From positions 3,038,001 through 3,102,000 of the forward strand of contig NZ_CP019450.1 of the NCBI RefSeq assembly GCF_001983995.1: 64,000 nt of DNA, written 5' to 3'. Positions within the stretch are counted from its first letter, which is position 1. Each line of letters begins with the position of its first letter. A model generated the notes under the pieces. That model was not told where the DNA came from, ran no database searches, and saw nothing but the letters and a program-made list of their open reading frames with translations. Made by a program: the position numbers and the translations under genes. Source of the DNA: Halioglobus japonicus. GTDB taxonomy: Bacteria > Pseudomonadota > Gammaproteobacteria > Pseudomonadales > Halieaceae. Positions 45,472-52,792 of this stretch are shown here, piece after piece.

Positions 45472-47664
45472 ATGAAAGTAAAAGCTATCGTTCTTATCAC
45501 TGCTGTCGCATCCCTGAATGCATGCAAAATTGAAATTGAGACCCCCGTGGAAGGCGGCGTAACCACAAGCTCTAACAATATTGAGTGCCCAGCCAACCAG
45601 GCCTGCACCGTGGATGTGAGCGACCTTTTCTTCAATGAGACCTTTGTCGCTGATCCCGCGCCTGGCTGGCAGTTCGCCAGGTGGAACAAGAGACATATGG
45701 GCCTGTGCGGTGGCAACTCGACACCCTGCACTATCAACACCGCAGGCTTCGAAGGAAATGAAGACCTGGAAGCGGCCCTAGCCGATCCTACCAGCATTAC
45801 CTATCTCAAACCCGAATTCGTCGTACCCCGAACCACCAGCGGCATTGCCCTGGCGGACCAGGCAACCACCAGCCGCGCTGGCATGAACTTCGACATGGAC
45901 TTTTATCGCAACTCCGCCTACGGATGTGGCCTGTCGGGCAACTATACGTTTATGGTCTTCAATCCCGGCAACGGCAGTGCAGATGACGAGGCCCCACTGT
46001 GGGTGTACCTGCACGGCGGTGGTGTCGGCCACTTCGACGATCAGGGTAACTACTACGCCGTAAACAACCAGACAGCTAGCACCTGGAACGAGGAAGAGAC
46101 CTTCCTGGATCTGCAGAGAACACTCGAAGTCCGCATCATTGAAGATGGGCAGGTGATTAACAACACCCTGACCCGGCGCATACAAGAGGGTTATCGACTG
46201 CTGGTTGTCTCTATGTGTGACCACGACCTGTATTCCGGTCTGGGCACACCCTATACCGACAACCCCAACTCCGGGGCAGAAGTGAACGGTATGCAGGCAA
46301 CCATGTCGGCCGTGGACTACGTTGTAGCCAACTACCCGACGACACAGGTCTGGGCGCACGGCACCAGTGCCGGCTCCTCGGGCACCTATAACCTGGCCAT
46401 GAGTTTTGTCGCCGAGGGCATTCACTTCACGGGTGCGGTACCGGATTCACTCTTTCCAACACCCAGAGCTATTCCGCTCACCGCCGCCTACGGTGGAGAC
46501 CCCAAGTCTCCTTACCAGCAGGGCTTCGACCCGGAAGCCGCCGCTGAGAAAATAGGTTTCTACGGTGACCTGAGCAGGGGCGCGTATCCAGAGGCCCGCA
46601 TTGGCGCTGGATTTACCGACGTGCCCTTCCTTTTCACAGGCGGGCGCAATGACCCATTCTGTAACCACAACTTGCCAGTCATCCCCGAAGCCATTGCCGA
46701 AGGTATTGACCACAACTGTGACTATTATCACGAGGGAATATCTCAGGCGATAGCGGGCCAGCCGAACTCACCACACCAACTGGCCTATATTCAGGATCGC
46801 GGCCATGTCCCCACCCTTGACGCAGGGCCAGTCAACAACACCGTTGATGCATTCATGGGCGACATCCTCGCAGACAACCCAGGCGCACCGTTCCGCAAGA
46901 TTCCAGGCTTAAACATGATGTTAATGGGCCACAGCTTCTTCAGGCCCTTTGCGGCGGAAATGCCCTACCATGCAGTGCGCGCCGGGGTTGACGGCCACAG
47001 CCAGCAACTGGAAATTTCAGGTGGCGCATCGGGTGCCCCCCTGGCGCTGTGGAACGACACAGGCCACCGCAACAGAATCCAGGCCGTGTTGGACGCCGGC
47101 GATGTTGAGCTGTTTGGCATGACGTGCTGCGACACCGAGGAGGGCCCCGGTGAAGAAAGAACTCTCATCACTGAGGGCTACAAGCGCTGGTTTGACTATG
47201 CGCTCGCACAGAACCCGGACACCGACTTTTTCATCGCGCTACCCTGGCGGGACTTCCCCACAGACTATGCTGATGCCGAAGCCTACGCCGACCCCTGGTA
47301 TGAGTATTACGATGATATTTGGCTCGCCGAGATAGACGAATTGCGCTCGCTTTACCCCGGCGTCACCATCTATTCCATCCCTTACGGCGCTGCCGCTAAT
47401 GAACTGCGCAGGATGTTTGAAGCAGGTGAGTTGCCAGATGTCAGCAGCCTGCAGGGGCCAGCTACCAGCGCAATCTTCACCGACTACAAGGGACACGCCG
47501 GCCAGATACTCAAAGACCTGGGAGAACTCATCTGGATTAACGCCATCTATGGTGTCGATCTCGACAGGTACGCCTATGACCCGCTCTACCAGACCGATCT
47601 AAAAGCCATAGCTAAATCCATCATGGATGCACACAACCCGGACTACAACGGCCCCAATCGGTAA
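45472..47664 (+). CDS. large lipoprotein hydrolase, apparent two-domain fusion
   Basis: A 730-residue protein from the ATG at 45472 (SD GAGGG five bases upstream; the GTG at 45460 would spoil the signal). Lipoprotein signal with lipobox LNAC. N-terminal half (about 120-440): alpha/beta esterase with oxyanion HGGGVGHF, nucleophile elbow AHGTSAGSSGT and His in DRGHVPTLD. C-terminal half (about 475-730): SGNH-like features, MLMGHSFFRPFAAEMPYH and a late DYKGHAGQILKDLGELIW containing a possible catalytic His. If both are active, it is a dual esterase. No characterised homologue is recalled; two-domain assignment is inference from motifs. Confidence 0.75.
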   Translation: MKVKAIVLITAVASLNACKIEIETPVEGGVTTSSNNIECPANQACTVDVSDLFFNETFVADPAPGWQFARWNKRHMGLCGGNSTPCTINTAGFEGNEDLEAALADPTSITYLKPEFVVPRTTSGIALADQATTSRAGMNFDMDFYRNSAYGCGLSGNYTFMVFNPGNGSADDEAPLWVYLHGGGVGHFDDQGNYYAVNNQTASTWNEEETFLDLQRTLEVRIIEDGQVINNTLTRRIQEGYRLLVVSMCDHDLYSGLGTPYTDNPNSGAEVNGMQATMSAVDYVVANYPTTQVWAHGTSAGSSGTYNLAMSFVAEGIHFTGAVPDSLFPTPRAIPLTAAYGGDPKSPYQQGFDPEAAAEKIGFYGDLSRGAYPEARIGAGFTDVPFLFTGGRNDPFCNHNLPVIPEAIAEGIDHNCDYYHEGISQAIAGQPNSPHQLAYIQDRGHVPTLDAGPVNNTVDAFMGDILADNPGAPFRKIPGLNMMLMGHSFFRPFAAEMPYHAVRAGVDGHSQQLEISGGASGAPLALWNDTGHRNRIQAVLDAGDVELFGMTCCDTEEGPGEERTLITEGYKRWFDYALAQNPDTDFFIALPWRDFPTDYADAEAYADPWYEYYDDIWLAEIDELRSLYPGVTIYSIPYGAAANELRRMFEAGELPDVSSLQGPATSAIFTDYKGHAGQILKDLGELIWINAIYGVDLDRYAYDPLYQTDLKAIAKSIMDAHNPDYNGPNR

Positions 47665-47670
47665 TTGAAA

Positions 47671-47714
47671 AATAGGGGACAGACCACGGTTTAAACCGTG
47701 GTCTGTCCCCTATT
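47671..47714. repeat. dispersed palindromic repeat, copy 2 (perfect 44-base palindrome)
   Basis: A fully self-complementary sequence, AATAGGGGACAGACCACGG-TTT / AAA and its complement, with no loop. It starts 6 bases after the lipoprotein stop and ends 4 bases before the stop of the opposing gene. It is followed by TTCTTTT, so it can act as a terminator in both directions. Confidence 0.92.
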
Positions 47715-47718
47715 CTTT

Positions 47719-47937
47719 TCAGCGACTACGCACCTTGAACTTGCGCCCCTTTATCTTGCCGTCAAGCGCCAGAATATCCCACGAGCGCACCTTCTGTTTA
47801 CGTCCGCCGGCAATACACAGCCTGACATAGCGGGGATGAGGCATCCGCCCTTCGGCCAACGCCACGCTCTCCAGAGCCTCAAAGGGAACTTCCTGCTGTA
47901 AATACTCCTCAGAGGCCGTCAATTTTGAGGTGTTCAT
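47719..47937 (-). pseudogene. remnant of a DbpA-type RNA-helicase C-terminal domain
   Basis: A 72-residue frame. It reads VRLCIAGGRKQKVRSWDIL followed at once by ALDGKIKGRKFKVRSR. In DbpA helicases, the RNA-binding domain has VTLCI(A/D)GGRKxKxRPGDILGALTG, then some 50 residues, then GGKIKGKxxRVR. Here those outer parts are present and the middle is missing, with no helicase core upstream. I read it as a decayed, internally deleted dbpA 3' end bordered by the palindromic repeat. A functional small RNA-binding protein cannot be excluded, since the frame is intact. Confidence 0.6.
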
Positions 47938-47974
47938 TGAATGACCCGTAAGGCCTTCAAAAACACCGCTAGCC

Positions 47975-48358
47975 CTATTCCTGGTATGCGTCAGGAACTT
48001 CTTTATAACGAAGCCACTCGAAATTGCGGAAAAAAATGCCCCACTTTGCTTTGATGTTCATTTGACCAAGGCCCACGAGGGTGATGTCCGCATCCCGATA
48101 TCTATCGCGGCCATCAGCAAGGATCTGCGCCTTCCATACACCCTCTTCGGCATTCACTGGTACGAGATCCTTGAGTACGTCCTTGCCGACCCGGTCAGGA
48201 TGCTCATCATTACGCGCGACCACACCGGTCCCTTTCTCGCCGTCAATCACAATCCAGACGGCAGCGTCGTTGTATTTCCAGATACCTGTAATATCTTTTG
48301 CATATGTCGCCGGTGCGGCAAGCAAGACCGCAACGAGCAGCAGAAAACGTATATTCAT
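47975..48358 (-). CDS. exported DUF2147-like small protein
   Basis: A 127-residue protein from the ATG at 48358 (SD TTGGAGG). Signal peptide (FLLLVAVLLAAPATYA), then a mature domain with ITGIWKYNDAAVWIVI, VVARNDEHPDRVGKDVL and the ending KAKWGIFFRNFEWLRY. The short lipocalin-like pattern resembles DUF2147, whose function is unknown. An ATG 12 codons upstream is open but precedes the signal peptide unnaturally. It follows the DUF1330 gene by 23 bases on the same strand. Confidence 0.72.
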   Translation of the reverse strand: MNIRFLLLVAVLLAAPATYAKDITGIWKYNDAAVWIVIDGEKGTGVVARNDEHPDRVGKDVLKDLVPVNAEEGVWKAQILADGRDRYRDADITLVGLGQMNIKAKWGIFFRNFEWLRYKEVPDAYQE

Positions 48359-48381
48359 ATTATCCTCCAATCTTAAATGGG

Positions 48382-48807
48382 TTAGGCGATCCAACTACCT
48401 GCAAGATCACGCGTCTCAATATTCAATTGACCAGCCAGACCCGCAGCACGGTGCACCGCAATGGCCTGCATGTCTTCGGATTGCATGACTTCAAACATAA
48501 CCTTGCGCGAAGGCCATACAGCAAGAGCCACCGTATCCCATAGCTCTTCCACCTCTCCCATAGTGAGGCGCTCTACTTCGCCAAAAAAACCGATGCTGCC
48601 ACCGACCTTCTCCAGGATCTTGGTCACACCTGCTTCATATATCTCGTATGCCTCGCGCCCCGTGAGATCACTCTCGCGGCCATCTTCATACTCGGCCTGT
48701 GGCTTGAACTTGAGTAAATTTACCATACAGATAGCTCCATCGGGACCAGGCTCGAGAAAACCTTGAATCTGCTCGCCGTTGGGATAAACACGATTATTAA
48801 CTTCCAC
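48382..48807 (-). CDS. DUF1330 family protein
   Basis: A 141-residue protein with GTG start (SD AGGAG). Motifs AICMVNLLKFKPQAEY, GGSIGFFGEVERLTMG and VALAVWPSRKVMFEVMQSEDM match the DUF1330 protein at 22262, including the N-terminal PNGEQIQGFLE. Probably a cytoplasmic dimer. It lies 16 bases downstream of the patatin gene in transcription order. Unknown function. Confidence 0.86.
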   Translation of the reverse strand: MEVNNRVYPNGEQIQGFLEPGPDGAICMVNLLKFKPQAEYEDGRESDLTGREAYEIYEAGVTKILEKVGGSIGFFGEVERLTMGEVEELWDTVALAVWPSRKVMFEVMQSEDMQAIAVHRAAGLAGQLNIETRDLAGSWIA

Positions 48808-48823
48808 TACTTTACTCTCCTGC

Positions 48824-50245
48824 TCAGACCACGATATCGGTCTGGTATTGCTGCAAAATATTTCGCAACGTGCGGCTAATTTTGGTCTGCTGACGGATCA
48901 TTTCCAGCTTGGGCCAGGTACAGCGCTCGCCAGATGCTATGAGGTTTTTTACCTGTTTCTCTCCCGGGAAGCTCAACAGCTTGGTTGGGTTTATCAGACG
49001 GTAGTCCGGAAGGATATTGATATCCCCAACGTAGTCCTGGTTGATGATCGAACGCATCAGGCTGGTCGTTTGGGTCACCACACCATTGCGCTTGTCGGCG
49101 CGATCCAGAATCATAGTGACGGCATTAAACCACTCGCGGGTGGCGCGGCGGCCCGCACTGCCGAGAATACCAAGCGATGTTTGCTTGCGATGACCATCCG
49201 TTACAAAGGGCAGTACATGCGGGTTGGTCTGGCTGACGATGTAGTGGTTAACACCGTACAGGCGCGCAAGTCGTTTTGCGGGCATGTCATCGCTCACGGA
49301 TCCATCGACCCAACGACGCGAAGGCAGATAACTCTTGCGCTGGCCTTCACTATCCAAAGCCTGCAGAGTCACCGGGGGAAAAATGCCGGGCACAGCAGCA
49401 GAGGCCATCACCGCACTGCGCATTAACACACTGGGCGACGTGGTTGCATTGAGCAGGCGGGATGTTTGATGGGTTTCGGCTGGTGCTATCGACACATTCA
49501 TAGCGCGGCCGGTTATTTCGAAAGCCTTCTGAAAGGTCATGTCATCTGGCAGAAAGGTCGCGAGGTAGTCCTCCAGATCGACTGGATCGGCGACGCCGGT
49601 ATTACGCGTCAGACCAGATGCGGCGTCCACCAGTGCTTGAGGGTCCATAAAGTCACGCAATTCATCATCGGTATGGCTACATACGATGCTGCCCACGATT
49701 GAACCACCACTGGAGCCGGACATTACCATCGGCAATAGATCTGCCTCCAGCAGCGCGCGTGCTACGCCCACGTGAAAATAGAGTAACGAGCCGGAGCCGC
49801 TCATCATAAACGCAGAGTGTCCAAAACAGTGACTGGCGCGATGGAAGAAATCGCGCTTTTCGTCATCGGAAATATCGCTTTCGGTCTCGCTGGCCAAATG
49901 TTCCAGCGTGTGCACGATTTCGTCGATGTAGTCTTCGATCAGGTGCTTAGTCCCTGAACGTGCGTGACCGTACAGGCCGGCCTGGCCCATACCACCCATA
50001 TTGCCGTGAATGCCCTCGTTCAGGGTATACAGCAAGCCCCTGCTATCGTGCCGGGCCTTCAGGCTACGCAGCTGGTCCAGTCGACTTCTGATCGAGACAT
50101 AATCGTACTGCTGGCTTTGGTCCTGACGGCGCCAACGATCGAGCCCCTTAAGGGCATCCCAGGCATGGGCCGCGTCACGCCATTCCTCATAACTGCGCGC
50201 ATCTTTTAATGCTCGCTTGATTTGCCTCTGTGTCGCGATGAGCAA
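48824..50245 (-). CDS. patatin-like phospholipase with DUF3336 domain
   Basis: A 473-residue protein: N-terminal DUF3336-type region (KDARSYEEWRDAAHAWDAL), then a patatin domain (about 140-345) with the glycine-rich oxyanion GSGSLLYFHVGVARAL, nucleophile SGSSGGSIVGS and the catalytic-dyad Asp in WVDGSVSDDMP. It would hydrolyse acyl chains from phospho- or neutral lipids. The start appears to be TTG at 50245, with AGGGGG only two bases upstream, so the exact start is uncertain. Its leader runs straight out of a palindromic repeat. Confidence 0.87.
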   Translation of the reverse strand: MLIATQRQIKRALKDARSYEEWRDAAHAWDALKGLDRWRRQDQSQQYDYVSIRSRLDQLRSLKARHDSRGLLYTLNEGIHGNMGGMGQAGLYGHARSGTKHLIEDYIDEIVHTLEHLASETESDISDDEKRDFFHRASHCFGHSAFMMSGSGSLLYFHVGVARALLEADLLPMVMSGSSGGSIVGSIVCSHTDDELRDFMDPQALVDAASGLTRNTGVADPVDLEDYLATFLPDDMTFQKAFEITGRAMNVSIAPAETHQTSRLLNATTSPSVLMRSAVMASAAVPGIFPPVTLQALDSEGQRKSYLPSRRWVDGSVSDDMPAKRLARLYGVNHYIVSQTNPHVLPFVTDGHRKQTSLGILGSAGRRATREWFNAVTMILDRADKRNGVVTQTTSLMRSIINQDYVGDINILPDYRLINPTKLLSFPGEKQVKNLIASGERCTWPKLEMIRQQTKISRTLRNILQQYQTDIVV

Positions 50246-50261
50246 TACCCCCTAAAAAACT

Positions 50262-50299
50262 GGGGACAGACCACATTTTCATAAACGTGGTCTGTCCCC
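50262..50299. repeat. dispersed palindromic repeat, copy 3 (terminator-like)
   Basis: GGGGACAGACCAC and its complement form a 13-bp stem with a 12-base loop. Read on the minus strand, the stem starts 2 bases after the stop of the kinase gene and is followed by AGTTTTTT, as in an intrinsic terminator. The patatin start is 17 bases further on. Confidence 0.9.
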
Positions 50300-50301
50300 T
50301 A

Positions 50302-51336
50302 TTATTCGACCAGTTCGAGCGCAGCTTCAGCGAGAGGCTGAACCAGTTGAGCAACCTCTGCTGCGGCAGTGTTGGACGCATTACCCTGGGTAGCCCGCTT
50401 GGCTACACCCTGGGCAATAGCTGCCAGGCGGAAGAAACTGAAGGCCAGAAAGAAGCTCCAGTTGTCGATGCGCTCGATACCTATATATTCGCAGTACTTG
50501 GCCACGTACTCTTCTTCATTAGGCAAGCCAAGTGCACTCAGGTCAAGCCCCACCAGGCCAGAGGGTGCCATTTGGGGCTTGTCACTCGCTGGCAGTCGCA
50601 TAGCCATGCACTGGTAGGCCAGGTCTGCGCAGGGGTGACCCAGAGTTGAGAGCTCCCAGTCCAGCACGGCGATCACTTTACTGTTGTCACTGGCGTACAT
50701 CAGGTTGTCTAGCCTGAAATCACCGTGCACCAACGCCACCTGACCATCGTCAGCGGGAAGATTGGCCTCAAGCCAGGTAATCAGGCGATCCATTGGATCA
50801 ATTCTCTGCAGTTCCGAAGCACGGTACTGGCCTGTCCATCGCCCTACCTGGCGCTCGAAGTAATTCCCGGGGCGACCGTAATCTCCTAGCCCGACAGCTT
50901 CAACATCGACGCTATGGATTGCTGCCAGGGTTTGTGCCATCTGGTCGTACATAGCAGTGCGCGTCGCGGGGCTTTCTATTTCGCCCAATGCGGGGTTCCA
51001 GTAAACGTTGCCCTCGCAGTACTGCATCACATAAAACATGGAGCCAATGATCGACGTGTCTTCGCAAAGATGAAAAACCTCAGCGACTGGCACGGGGGTG
51101 TCACGCAATGCAGCAAGCACCCGGTATTCTCGATCCACCGCGTGCGCCGACTTGAGCAATTTACCGGGAGGCTGCCGGCGCAGCACGTAAGTGCCGGACT
51201 GTGCGTCTATTTTGAACGTCGGATTCGACTGCCCACCCGGGAACTTGCTGGCGGTGAGCGGGCCTCTAAAACCGGGGACGTTGACCTCAAGATATTTGGC
51301 TAAAGCTGATTCATCCAGCGTATCGACAGAAGACAT
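50302..51336 (-). CDS. aminoglycoside-phosphotransferase-like kinase (ACAD10/11, LvaA type)
   Basis: A 344-residue APH-fold kinase from the ATG at 51336. Motifs: FPGGQSNPTFKI (nucleotide loop), LRRQPPGKLLKSAHAVDREY, catalytic LVHGDFRLDNLMY and metal-binding AVLDWELSTLGHPCADLAY. These are the signature of the kinase domain of ACAD10/11 and of Pseudomonas LvaA, which phosphorylate 4-hydroxyacyl-CoA before elimination by an acyl-CoA dehydrogenase. An ACAD10/11-type dehydrogenase is encoded at 32092 and two others at 52793 and 53958. The role is inferred from these relatives; it is not an antibiotic-resistance gene. Confidence 0.86.
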   Translation of the reverse strand: MSSVDTLDESALAKYLEVNVPGFRGPLTASKFPGGQSNPTFKIDAQSGTYVLRRQPPGKLLKSAHAVDREYRVLAALRDTPVPVAEVFHLCEDTSIIGSMFYVMQYCEGNVYWNPALGEIESPATRTAMYDQMAQTLAAIHSVDVEAVGLGDYGRPGNYFERQVGRWTGQYRASELQRIDPMDRLITWLEANLPADDGQVALVHGDFRLDNLMYASDNSKVIAVLDWELSTLGHPCADLAYQCMAMRLPASDKPQMAPSGLVGLDLSALGLPNEEEYVAKYCEYIGIERIDNWSFFLAFSFFRLAAIAQGVAKRATQGNASNTAAAEVAQLVQPLAEAALELVE

Positions 51337-51351
51337 CAAATACTTTTCCTA

Positions 51352-52038
51352 CTAAAACAATTGATAACGCGGGCCGCGCGCTGCGGGCACTTTTTCATCT
51401 TCAGGCAGTGTACAAATCCTGTCCATACGGGTTTTGCTGCCGTCGGCATACTCCCAGATGAGCTGGTCGCCATCCATATAGCGCCTGACGACAACAGGCC
51501 CCCAGCCAAAGGCATGGAAATCGAGTACACCATCGTTCCAGATCATGGAGGCAGAAGTTCGCATACAGTATTCGCGCTCGCCTACCGTAAACAGCACTGA
51601 GCCCTCTGTGTCATCGGTATTCAGGCCAGCCGTACTGTTAGGCCCATAGTCGTGAATGATGCCACTACTGGTCACTACTGTGCGCTCGCCACACTGTTCC
51701 ACCCGCTCCAAATGCCCGATATGTCCACCTTCAACACCGATCCAAAGACCCCGAATATCAGCTGCAGCATCGGGCAATGGCTCAGTACATTGGGCCAGAA
51801 TCGGCAGGGGAAAATGCGAATAGCCACAGCCCGGCGTATTACCTTTGGGGATGTCGGCGGCCATAACGCCGCTACCGTCGAGCTCGGGCAAGTCACAGTA
51901 ATCCAGCGTACTGCCATCGCCCGCCAATGTGGCTGGATCGGTGGTCAAGGGCGGACGCGCGGACAAAAATCCCAGCCAGAATACAAACAGAACAAGACAA
52001 AAAGGTACAAGCAACAATGCAAGCAGAAACTTTTTCAT
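51352..52038 (-). CDS. exported or membrane-anchored protein of unknown function
   Basis: About 228 residues from the ATG at 52038; an ATG seven codons upstream is possible and the SD GGGGAGG fits either loosely. N-terminal hydrophobic segment FLLALLLVPFCLVLFVFWLGFL, with no lipobox. The mature part has several Cys (LDYCDLP, GCGYSHF, AQCTEP, EQCGER, YCMRTS, RICTLP), pointing to periplasmic disulfides. No family recognised. It is encoded between the kinase and the enoyl-CoA hydratase genes, 12 and 26 bases away, so it is probably in the same transcript. Confidence 0.65.
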   Translation of the reverse strand: MKKFLLALLLVPFCLVLFVFWLGFLSARPPLTTDPATLAGDGSTLDYCDLPELDGSGVMAADIPKGNTPGCGYSHFPLPILAQCTEPLPDAAADIRGLWIGVEGGHIGHLERVEQCGERTVVTSSGIIHDYGPNSTAGLNTDDTEGSVLFTVGEREYCMRTSASMIWNDGVLDFHAFGWGPVVVRRYMDGDQLIWEYADGSKTRMDRICTLPEDEKVPAARGPRYQLF

Positions 52039-52064
52039 GGCAATGCTATTCCTCCCCATATCTT

Positions 52065-52727
52065 CTAGCCCGCAACCAGTGCTTCAGCCATCGGACCAAA
52101 CAAGGTCTGCTTGAGTGTCTTGAAAATACCGGGCTCTTTGGTGGCCAATAGACTTGCCAGGGCCATGGATTGCTCCAACAATGTTTCTGCACAAGCTTTA
52201 CCATCGGCAATACCCGCAGCCATTGCTTCTTCAGCGGTATAGCGTTTGCCCGTCAGCAGCGCGTCACGAGCGATGTTGGGTGTGAGTTTACCCTGCAAGA
52301 TACCCATCATAGGCGGAGGAATTGGCACGCCTACATCCACCTCGGACACGCAGAACCAGCCGCGACCTTCCCGCATGATTCGATAGTCGCAGGACAGCGC
52401 CATAAATGCGCCGCCCGCAAACGCATGGCCATTCAAAGCCGCGACAGTAGGACATTGCAAAACGAGGAACCGGCTATGGATCTCGGCCATATTTTTGGCA
52501 AAAACCTGCATCTCTTCCGGTGAGAGCGCCATGACCTTTTCCAGGTTAAGACCATTACAGAAGAACTTGTCGGTACCCGTGAGGACCAACGCTGCCCCCT
52601 GCCCGCAATCATTCTCTACCGTATCGAGAATATCCAGCATCTCTTGATGCCACTGAGGACAGATGGTGTTCTGGCCGTCGTTCATAGTAACGAGGTGAAG
52701 ACTGCCTTCTTTCTTATATTCAATCAT
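52065..52727 (-). CDS. enoyl-CoA hydratase/isomerase family protein
   Basis: A 220-residue crotonase-fold protein, shorter than typical (about 260). Oxyanion segments: FFCNGLNLEKVMAL and ALNGHAFAGGAFMALSCDYRIM. The region ISEVDVGVP-like is present as CVSEVDVGVPIPPPM. The sequence resembles delta3,delta2-enoyl-CoA isomerase-like members (ECI) more than hydratases; the typical second catalytic Glu is uncertain. The start (SD GAGG) lies just after a palindromic repeat. Fits beta-oxidation with the neighbouring dehydrogenases. Confidence 0.83.
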   Translation of the reverse strand: MIEYKKEGSLHLVTMNDGQNTICPQWHQEMLDILDTVENDCGQGAALVLTGTDKFFCNGLNLEKVMALSPEEMQVFAKNMAEIHSRFLVLQCPTVAALNGHAFAGGAFMALSCDYRIMREGRGWFCVSEVDVGVPIPPPMMGILQGKLTPNIARDALLTGKRYTAEEAMAAGIADGKACAETLLEQSMALASLLATKEPGIFKTLKQTLFGPMAEALVAG

Positions 52728-52743
52728 TTAAGATCCTCTAATT

Positions 52744-52786
52744 GGGGACAGACCACACTCAGTGAAACTAATTGTGGTCTGCCCCC
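52744..52786. repeat. dispersed palindromic repeat, copy 4
   Basis: GGGGACAGACCACA pairs with TGTGGTCTGCCCCC (one G-C to G-T-like change) around a 15-base loop. It fills the gap between the stop at 52793 and the SD of the enoyl-CoA hydratase gene. Confidence 0.88.
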
Positions 52787-52792
52787 ACTTTT

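Noticed and set aside
50302..51336. Aminoglycoside-resistance kinase
   Set aside because: The APH fold here carries the ACAD10/11 and LvaA motif set and catabolic context, not those of resistance enzymes.
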